Positions 56,221-64,000 of a stretch of 64,000 nt of DNA are shown here, one piece after another (within the stretch, counting starts at the first letter, position 1; the number at the start of each line of letters is the position of its first letter). The stretch is from Aralia elata. Lineage: Eukaryota; Streptophyta; Magnoliopsida; Apiales; Araliaceae. A model generated the notes under the pieces. That model was not told the origin of the DNA. It did no database searches and saw only the letters and a program-made list of their open reading frames with translations. Position numbers and translations under genes: made by a program. The stretch spans positions 49,991,222 to 50,055,221 of the forward strand of contig CM068383.1 in NCBI GenBank assembly GCA_034770075.1. Direction: 5' to 3'.

Positions 56221-58981
56221 TGTAACGAATGTAATTTTTTTGAATAAATAAAATATTTATTGAGTTAAATAAATATTTTGTTAATTTATTTATTAAGTAA
56301 AATAAATAATTGATAAAGTTATTGTGGAGTACTTCATTTTAAGTGTAATTATGTTAATTGTTATTAGAATGTGATTTGATGTGTTTATTCTAATTTAATT
56401 TAATAATTAAATTAGATGATAAAATGATTTATTTGAATAAAGGATTTATTTGAATAAAATAATTTATTTGGTAATATTGTTATTGGTCAAATAAAAGTTG
56501 TAATTAAATTAGTAAGGTGTAATTGAATTTATTTAATAATAGGTTTAGTTAAATTGAAAGTGTGACAATTAAACTATATAGTATAATGAGTTATTAAAAT
56601 AAATGGAAAAGGGGTTTTATTTTAACTAACCCAAACAAGGCCTTGTGACCCTTGGTTGGTAAAAATAGTTTATTTTGTTTTGATTCAAGCTAAACAGAGC
56701 CTTGGGACTCTTTAAATTTTGTAACAGCTGAGACTTAATATTGGATCAGTTTTTATTTTACGTTAAATTGTGATAAGCCTAAAAACAAAACAAAAACAGA
56801 GTTTTGTTGAGAGAAAAGGTTATCAGAGAAGTTGAAGGTGAAAGTGAGAGAGTTCTGTGAATTGAGAGGTGAAGGAAGAGGATTACTAAGCCAGTATAAT
56901 CATCTTATCATAATTTGAGAAGAATTATCAGGTAATAATCTAATCTAAAACCTTAGTTCTTATTTTCTTCAAGCTAGTTCTCTGTAAAATATTGGTGAAC
57001 TAAAATTTGCTAGAAATTGTTTATGTGATGATTATGCATGTTTGTATGGGTATATAAACTGTTATATAGCAATTATAAATGATTTTCTGTAACTAGAATC
57101 CATGAAAACAAGTTTTAAATGGGTTTTGTGTTCTTGAGTTTATACATATGAATATGGCTTACTTTGGGATTAAAATTAGTGTTCAATCCATGTAATAATC
57201 TGTAAATTGGTTGTTGTTATTGTTAGTATGTCCAATAACGAAAAGAATGTAAATGGAATGGATTAAAATGGTTTGGAGATGAATTCACAGTGTTCGATTT
57301 CATTAAAATGGCCAAAACATGAATATTTTGTATAAATAGTAAATTTTTGGTCTTTTATTAGTTGATTATGTGTGTTATAATGATTAGAATTGTTAGAAAC
57401 ATGTTGGGTATTTGTTTTACTACATGTTTGATGTTTGGGTATGTTTAATTTATGAGTCAGATGGTAGAATTTGGGAAATTTGGTCTGAAATTTCACTGGT
57501 TCGCGAACTGTCAGTCGGGTCCACCGCCTCGGCGGTGGAAATGTGCTATAATTAGCGCCCCGGCGGTGTCCTCACCCCATCGGCAAGAATGAACTGGTTT
57601 TGTCGCCCCGGCGGTGGAACAGGAAATGAAAAATTTTCTTTTCTTTGTGATCTTGCTATATGGCCGTGTGCATGTTTAAAGCTTAGACTAAGGTATTAAA
57701 TGATTAATGAGATACTACGATGGATGATAAACAATTACTTATTGAATATCAAATGACAATTGAGATGTTAAAAGGAAATTGGATAAGAACGAATCCTAAA
57801 GTACTTATAACACTATAACTAATTATTGTTACCGCTTTTCAAACGGAATGTATAGGTTGATTAAGGAACGTAAATTTTAATCTGTAAGCTACGTGCGAGG
57901 CAAGTTTTCTATCCTTAATCTCTTTATTTCGTTGAAAGCAAGTTCCCTAAGACTTAACTTTTACTCGAGCAAGTTTCTTACTTTACTTTCATTGAGCAAG
58001 TTTATTAACCTTAACTTATTATTGTTCAAGCAAGGTTGTTATAATGTCAAATGCTTATGATTTATTCCAGTCATTTGTTGATCGATCATGAATTATTATT
58101 CAAACTTCGAATATAAAACTCATTATACAATTTTATTGTTGAATCAAATGCTTAAGCGACTAGCAAACCCTTATTGATTCAGCTAGTCCATAGTTGATGA
58201 GCGTTATAAAGACTTAGAATATCTTGAAGTTATTCCAAACCAAGTTTCTTTTGGTACGGATTCTGACGTTAAACTGAGATGAACAACCCTAACATAGGGG
58301 ATTAATTACGCAACAGCGTTAAAATGTTTGTGCGCAATACATTGTACAAAGGGCTGATCCCCCAGAGTACGAGATGAACAGTCCATAGTCTATAAGACTG
58401 TTAAAAATTACAGTAAAGATACTTGTTAACCTAGGACATAGTTCGAGGTCTTATGACCATCAGATTTACTTTTGACCCTGAAATCTAAATTCAATTCTTA
58501 AACCGAGTTTTCTATTGAGCTTCCAGTCCTTTGATTGTTGTAGATTGTTTTCAGAAAGGCTATTATACCTTAGTTAAAATCTACTTCATTGATTATTTAA
58601 TTGTTGTTGTTATTATACTTGTGGGCAATTGTTTGCTCACCTTTGCATAAAACATTACAGCTAAGACTGAGAAGTCAGATGAGTTGTCCACTAGTAAGGG
58701 CAAAGGCAAGATGCAGAAGTAGCTCGCGAACTATTATTTGTTATGGAGTTTTTGTAATAAGACTTATTTAATATTATGATTTAATTCTGCAATGATACAA
58801 TAAAGGTTAAATGGCCTGGGATTTATTTGTCTAAGAAATTTAAGTTGTAACCCTTTTTGTGGGAAGATGATTTATTCAGTTTAATTTCATTATCCTTTAT
58901 TATGGGTAGTAAGTCATGAATGTATGGAATAGTGAACACCAAATCTTTGAGATTGAAGTACTCGGATTTGGGGGTGTCACA
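56221..58981 (+). repeat. 5' LTR of chromovirus E
   Basis: Begins TGTAACGAATGTAATTT and ends GATTTGGGGGTGTCACA, followed by an iMet-type primer site. A GC patch at 57505-57620 repeats GCCCCGGCGGTG-like words three times. The last kilobase shares blocks with the LTRs of A and B. The start is inferred from the TGT terminus and from similarity to the reversed LTR end at 958. No 3' partner lies in the window. Confidence 0.7.
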
Positions 58982-58984
58982 GGT

Positions 58985-58996
58985 TGGTATCAAAGA
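58985..58996 (+). other. Primer-binding site of element E
   Basis: TGGTATCAAAGA, iMet-type, three bases after the LTR end. Confidence 0.75.
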
Positions 58997-59197
58997 CGTA
59001 GGTTAAGAACCTTAGGTGGGGAATCTCAAGAGTTAGCCTTGTAAAGACTTGAAAACATAGTGGTGTTAAAACTCTTATCGAGTTCTAAGGAATGAATTAA
59101 GGAATTCATTACAGATAAATTTTTTTTTTATGTACAATAACTTATGTGCTCGCGAGTACTATCTAGTAGTAATTAAACTTAAACTTTTGATGGCAGG

Positions 59198-59905
59198 ATG
59201 ACTGATATAGGAGGGTCCAGCCAAGTTAGGGAGGAGGAGCCCCGAGATGTTCATGTAGTCCGGGAGCAGCTAGTGCAGAGAGAACCAACCCCACTGACCA
59301 CTGTTGTAGAACCTGAGTATGAACCTGAATCAGATCTTGAGGAGGATCTTGAAGAGGTTGAGGAGGAGGAAGAAAACCCTGAGGAGATACCACTATCTTC
59401 TTTAGGTGTTCAGATGTATGAGCAGGTGTATGATCGCAACATAGAGTTGCAGGATAGGGTGGAGGAGTTAGAGGAGCAGGTGGCTGAGCGTCAGGCTGTT
59501 CTAGAGCAGAAGAATGGCGAAATTGAGGAGCTTGATATACGTCTTGGGGACGTGGAGTGGAAGCTGGTTCAGGCAGAGAGAAAAAAGGAGGAGTTATCAG
59601 CTGAGGTGGAGAAACTGAAGAGTGAGCTGAGAGAAGAGTCTGCAAAGCGTGCTAGAGCCGAGGACGCGTGGATGAAAGTTACTAATCATGCAGATCGTGT
59701 TGAGGACGAAGTCCAGTCAAAGAAGATTAAAATGGAGGAGATGGATCATGTTTTTCACACAGCGATGGATAGAACTTAGGATCGGGTTTATCATTACCTA
59801 ACTCAGTTCGAGGATTTACCATGGTACGTGATGGATCGCAGGACGATGATTCGTATCATGGAGCAAGAGCATGAAGAAGCCGTGCGACGTGGAATATCTT
59901 TATAG
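59198..59905 (+). pseudogene. Leader coiled-coil ORF of element E, one in-frame TAG
   Basis: 193 codons from MTDIGGSSQVREEE to TAG (59777-59779), then 41 more open codons (DRVYHYLTQFEDLPWYVMDRR..) to TAG at 59903-59905. A Glu-rich region (SDLEEDLEEVEEEEENPEE) precedes a long heptad-like helix (NIELQDRVEELEEQVAERQ.. LVQAERKKEELSAEVEKLKSELREESAKRARAED). It occupies the same place as the leader ORF of element B, between primer site and gag. Function is unknown; it looks like a retrotransposon accessory protein, not a host gene. Confidence 0.55.
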
Positions 59906-59920
59906 GTCACGAATAATAAT

Positions 59921-59976
59921 AATAATAAGTTATTTTCTAAGAGAGTTAATATGATGTAAATCTCAAATGAGATAAA
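59921..59976 (+). repeat. 56-bp direct duplication, first copy
   Basis: Starts AATAATAAGTTATTTTCTAA and ends CTCAAATGAGATAAA. It is repeated without a difference at 60152-60207, 231 bp downstream. Confidence 0.85.
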
Positions 59977-60151
59977 TAGGGGAATATGATGATGTAATCC
60001 TGGAATATTATGAATTCAGGGTAAAGAATGTAAATAACTATGATACTATCTACGTTATGTTTTGAAGTAGTAAATGAATAAAATACGAAAGTTTATCAGA
60101 TGTGCTATTTGAAAGTAGTATGCACACAAGCCAATCATATTTGATAACAGC

Positions 60152-60207
60152 AATAATAAGTTATTTTCTAAGAGAGTTAATATGATGTAAATCTCAAATG
60201 AGATAAA
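60152..60207 (+). repeat. 56-bp direct duplication, second copy at a rearrangement joint
   Basis: Same as 59921-59976. Its last base is followed at once by RT coding sequence (GGCACCATACAGG), so gag, protease and the RT start of element E are missing exactly at this joint. Confidence 0.85.
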
Positions 60208-60972
60208 GGCACCATACAGGATGGCACCAGTGGAGATGAAAGAACTAATGGTTCAACTGCAGAAGCTGCTAGATAAAGGGTATATTCGTCCGAGTGTATC
60301 TCTATGGGGAGCACCAGTGTTGTTTGTAAAGAAGAAAGACGGAGCACTGAGGCTTTGTATTGACCATCGGGAGTTGAACAAAGTCACGATTAAGAACAAG
60401 TACCCGTTACCCAGAATTGATGATTTGTTCGATCAATTGAAGGGAGCGAAATACTTTTCGAAGATTGACTTGAGGATGGGTTATCACCAGCTAAAGGTGA
60501 GGCAGGAGGATATTCCAAAGACAACATTCAGAACTCGATATGGACATTTTGAGTTTTTGGTGATGTCATTTGGGCTGACAAATGCGCCAGCAACATTTAT
60601 GGACATGATGAACAAAGTGTTCAAGCAATACCTAGATAAATTTATTGTCGTTTCCATAGATGACATTTTAGTCTACTCGAAGACGGAGGAGGAACACGTC
60701 GAGCATTTGAGAATAGCCTTGGAAACACTAAGAAGGAAGAAGATATATGCAAAGTTTTCCAAGTGTGAATTTTGGCTACAAAGGGTGCAGTTTTTAGGGC
60801 ACGTGATTGACAAGGATGGTGTATCGGTGGATCCTGCGAAGGTAGAAGCAGTAATAAACTGGGAACAGCCAAGGACACCGACAGAAGTCCGAAGTTTCTT
60901 GGGATTAGCGGGTTACTATCGGAGGTTTATTCAGAACTTTTCAAAGATAGCGACACCGTTGACAAATTTGAG
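60208..60972 (+). pseudogene. RT fragment of element E
   Basis: Open frame matching RT of element B from APYRMAPVEMKELMVQLQ to FSKIATPLTNL (FVKKKDG, LRLCIDHRELNKVTIKN, FGLTNAPATFMDMMN). The catalytic region reads VVSIDDILVYS where B has VVFIDDILVYS; both Asp are kept. It is cut at about 60972 by a truncated Tat/Retand LTR. RNase H and integrase are absent. Confidence 0.85.
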
Positions 60973-61348
60973 TCCCGTGCGCTCGAGTCCCGTGTCATCT
61001 CGAGTTTCGTCCTTGGCCGCGGATTGATCTGCGGCTGACTGTGCTGATTTTCTCGTTTTTCGTACCTCGTCTCGATTTTCGTGTCGTATCGTTGGTTTCC
61101 GCTGAAGGGCTTGCATTCTGCAGTCCGAAAACCGCCGGGAAACGTGTCATGTCATCCGGGTAAGCGCAGTGATCAGTAACCGACTCCCGACATTCGCTTG
61201 TTGTCGTGTCGGCTTCGATCTCGTCCCGTAGTGGTGGCTTTGAGTGTTCGTCTTTATGTCCACCTTTTATTCTCGTGTGCCGGGTCAATTGACGGTTTTG
61301 CCCTCCTGTCAGGGTTAGTATAGGAAGTGCAAAATTTGGGTGTCTACA
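60973..61348 (-). mobile_element. Truncated 3' LTR of Tat/Retand element F
   Basis: Only the last ~376 bp (plus-strand view) of a D-type LTR remain, ending AAATTTGGGTGTCTACA. One damaged palindrome (GCCGCGGATTGATCTGCGGC) lies near 61016. The TGTCGACG end is missing and the sequence is fused to RT of element E, so a deletion or recombination removed about 1.7 kb of LTR. Confidence 0.8.
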
Positions 61349-61529
61349 GCTGCCCCTCTTTATCATGTTTATGAAATGATAAATGAAATGAACATGATAA
61401 AGAAATAGACACGCGATGCATGAATGACAGTGCACAAGAATGACAATACATACGTGATGCAACACATATAACTTATGATGCAACGTAAGATGTAAGGCAT
61501 GCAAAATATTCATAAAAGGGTGTCAGTGC
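61349..61529 (-). other. Polypurine tract and spacer of element F
   Basis: GCTGCCCCTCTTTATC (61349-61364) is the reverse complement of the purine tract of D. An ATGCA-rich spacer follows, as in C and D. No gene. Confidence 0.7.
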
Positions 61530-62344
61530 GGATGATCGTCTCGTCGGGGTCGGGTCTCGTATCCGGTCACCTATCTCGTAATAGCAGAGTCTCGTCGTCG
61601 GTCGATCGTCTCGTCGGGGCCGGGTTTCGCCGCCGGTCACCCGTCTCGTAATCGCCAGTTATCGTCGCCGGTCGATCGTTTCGTCGGGGCCGGGTTTCGT
61701 CGCCGGTCACCCGTCTCGTAATCGCCGGTTATCGTCGCCAGTCGATTGTCTCGTCGGGGCCGGGCTTCGTCGCCGGTCACCCATCTCGTAATCGTCGGTT
61801 ATCGTCGCCGGTCGATCGTCTCGTCGGGGCCGGGTTTCGTCGCCGGTCACCCATCTCGTAATCGCCGGTTATCGTCGCCGGTTGATCATCTCGTTGGGGC
61901 CGGGCTTCGTCGCCGGTCACCCATCTCGTAATCGTCGGTTATCGTCGCCGGTCGATCGTCTCGTCGGGGCCGGGTTTCGTTGCCGGTCACCCATCTCGTA
62001 ATCGCCGGTTGTCGTCGCCAGTCGATCGTCTCGTCGGGGCCAGGTTTCATCGCCGATCACCCGTCTCGTAATCGCTGGTTATTGTCACCGGTCGATCGTC
62101 TCGTCGGGGCCGGGTTTCGTCGCCGGTCACCCATCTTGTAATCGCCGGTTATCGTCACCGGTCGATCGTCTTGTCGGGGCCGGGTTTCGTCGCCGGTCAC
62201 CCATCTCATAATCGCCGGTTATCGTCGCCGGTCGATCGTCTTGTCGGGGCCGGGTTTCGTCGCCGGTCACCCATCTCGTAATCGCCGGTTATCGTCGCCG
62301 GTCGATCGTCTTGCGAGTGCCGGGTCTCGTATCCGGTCACTCGG
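61530..62344. repeat. GC-rich ~70-bp tandem array of element F
   Basis: About 11-12 monomers with CGGGGCCGGGTTTCGTCGCC, GGTCACCCATCTCGTAATCG and CCGGTTATCGTCGCC. First and last units are divergent (GGGTCTCGTATCCGGTCAC in both). No dimer structure as in D. Confidence 0.88.
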
Positions 62345-62665
62345 TCGAATTAAGAAGCCGTGTTCGACATCCGATTCATCAAAATCTCGTACTTTATTAC
62401 CAAATTAAGAGTCAAATGGGCTTTAGGATCGATTAAGCTTGGATTGGATCAAGGAGGGAGCACTGGGCCCAGCCGCAGATGGATCTGCGGCCAGCCACAG
62501 ATTGATCTGCGGCCAAGATCGGGCATATAGGTGGCCAGCCGCCTCCCAGATCTGTCACTTTCATTCGTACCCCACGCAATTTTCAGACCTTTGCACGCCC
62601 TTTTGCCGAGTTTTCCAACCTTTTTTGCAAAAACCGCTCCGGTTATATCGATCTACGCGTTACAG
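62345..62665 (+). promoter_or_regulatory. Putative promoter and 5'-UTR exon of the PMD gene (element F)
   Basis: GCCGCAGATGGATCTGCGGC at 62472-62491 and a second, imperfect copy at about 62494-62513 precede AAGATCGGGCATATAGG and CAGATCTGTCACTTTCA. The exon ends TTACAG|GTAACAC at 62665. Confidence 0.55.
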
Positions 62666-63120
62666 GTAACACTTTGACCGATTGTTTTTCGATTTCATAA
62701 ATGTTTTGCTATACATTTGTTATTCTGCATGTTTAGAGATATAAATGTATGCTTTGAAATGTTATGCCATGTATTATTGCATGTATAAGCTATGTATGAA
62801 CTACGCAAGTCACATTTATGCTCATGATGCGGTCCCACATTCTTGTTGTTTCTTTTTGGAAGAAAATCATGCATTAGGGTAATTTTCATGCTGCAATTAT
62901 CCATATAAATGCAAATTTGATCTGTTGTGGCTTGGGTTCTTTGAAAAACATGCTTGGCTATGCATGGGACGTCCATTTTATGGACGAAACTCTGCTGATT
63001 TTTTTTTGATAGCAAACATGCATCATGCTGCATTAATTCTATGATGATGATAGGAAATTAGAATGTTTATGACATAATTCAAAATAGAATTTACCTTCCT
63101 CCTTGCCTGTTCTATTCTAG
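62666..63120 (+). other. 5'-UTR intron of the PMD gene (element F)
   Basis: 455 bp, GTAACACTTTGACC to TTCTATTCTAG, two bases before ATG 63123. Collinear with the introns in C and D. Small ORFs within it are ignored. Confidence 0.65.
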
Positions 63121-63122
63121 CT

Positions 63123-64000
63123 ATGGATCCCGACGCTCCTAGTAGCTCCTCTGCGTCTCGGACCTCTGGCGTTCGCCGCCGTAGGGCTGCACCTGCCCCT
63201 GCTTTACCTCGGACTCGCCAGGCTCGCCGACTGGCGGAGGCTGTCATTCGGCCCGATCATCCCGATGTTGAGGAGGCTGTTCTTCCGGATGCTGCGGTAG
63301 AGGGGCCATCCTCTAGCACATCAGCTCTCTCTTCTCATCGCGCCCTATCTGGCGCCTCTGTTCAGATACTCGATCTGTTGGGTCGAGATCTCAGTCATCA
63401 CCCCTCAGCATCTCTCGTGGCTAATGAGGTATTTTCAATTCTATTCTGATTTTATTCTCAATTTCTCAATTCCCGTTCTATCTGGACTGACCCATTGGTG
63501 ATTGCCACAGGTGCCCGAGTTTACTCAGCCGAGGGGTAACTGGTTCAACATCTACTCCCTCTATACCGCTTTGCACAGTGATTACCGAGCGGTGGTGGAT
63601 TCCTGGGGCTTTCGTCACTTCTTCACCATCATTCCCCGTTAGTGCCCCTGGGGTTATATGCGGGCTCTGTCCGAGAGATGGTTTCACCAGACCCAGTCCC
63701 TTCACCTTCTGGACTGTGAGGTCATGCTGACTCCCTGGGACTGGAGGTACATCACGGGTATCGAGTTCACTGGATCCCGCGTCCCTCTGGATCTTGACAT
63801 CACTCCAGCAGAGGTCAGACTTTTACTGGGTTTCGCTGCCGATGATCGGGTCTTCAAGGCCCGCAGCATTCGGTCTGGAGCTTTGGCCATGGATGTTGTT
63901 GGAGGCATATATGTGACACCATTCCCAGCAGATCGGGCCACTCGTGATATTCTGCTTCGACGTCTGTTCCTGACCATCATGAGGGGTTGTTTCCTGGGGA
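63123..64000 (+). pseudogene. PMD (aminotransferase-like) gene of element F, cut by window end
   Basis: Exon 1 at 63123-63428 (306 bp, MDPDAPSSSSASRTSGVRRRRAAPAP..), intron 63429-63510, exon 2 from 63511 to beyond the window. A TAG at 63640-63642 (codon 44 of exon 2) replaces the Gln codon of D and coincides with the first stop of C. Downstream the PMD core remains readable (LDCEVMLTPWDWRYITGIEFTGSRVPLDLDITPAEV). The rest of element F, including any pol and gag, is outside the window. Confidence 0.75.

Noticed and set aside
59226..59645. 139-codon minus-strand ORF opposite the leader coiled-coil ORF
   Set aside because: Proline-rich translation is what the antisense of Glu/Leu codons gives; the plus-strand ORF has the better support.

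Overview
This window looks like gene-poor, repeat-dense nuclear DNA of a flowering plant. No host gene, tRNA, rRNA or CRISPR array was found. Almost every base belongs to Ty3/gypsy LTR retrotransposons of two plant lineages. Tekay/Del-like chromoviruses have iMet-type primer sites, a chromodomain and one gag-pol ORF. Tat/Retand-like elements have a TGGCGACTC primer site, split gag-pro and pol, a dual RNase H, antisense extra genes and a GC-rich tandem array beside the 3' LTR. Species cannot be told from the sequence alone.

The layout is a nest at least five levels deep. Element A is a decayed Tekay-like gag-pro fragment (about 959-4429). It is interrupted by a reversed chromovirus-type LTR, G (4430-4496, resuming at 53449). 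G is interrupted by Tat/Retand element C (4497-53443, plus strand, duplication ATCAT). C is interrupted inside gag by Tekay-like element B (10277-42091, plus strand, duplication TAATT). B is interrupted inside its 5' LTR by Tat/Retand element D (11541-29635, minus strand, duplication TCATA). To the right lie a third Tekay-like element E (LTR 56221-58981, leader ORF, deleted body, RT fragment) and a Tat/Retand element F running off the window end (60973-64000). LTR comparison by eye agrees with the nesting order: C's LTRs differ most, B's differ at roughly 16-17 sites in 4 kb, and D's differ by only three single-base indels.

The most interesting content is the antisense cargo of the Tat/Retand elements. 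C, D and F each carry, antisense to gag and pol and between pol and the tandem array, a spliced gene for a plant-mobile-domain (aminotransferase-like) protein. In C and D, where the following sequence is in the window, a second gene for a DUF7745-like protein with a charged C-terminal repeat comes next. The 5'-UTR intron and the coding exon 1 (306 bp) are conserved in all three, and exon 2 (657 bp) in C and D. In D both genes are open; in C and F they have decayed. The promoter region of the antisense gene carries the same GCCGCAGAT-NN-ATCTGCGGC palindrome that sits just upstream of the putative TATA box in the LTR, so the two convergent transcription units may share a control element.

D has intact gag-pro, pol and antisense genes and near-identical LTRs, so it looks like a recent, possibly competent insertion. 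B has an open 1506-codon gag-pol. C, A and E are pseudogenized, mostly by C-to-T or G-to-A stops, deletions and one frameshift; F has a stop in its visible PMD exon.
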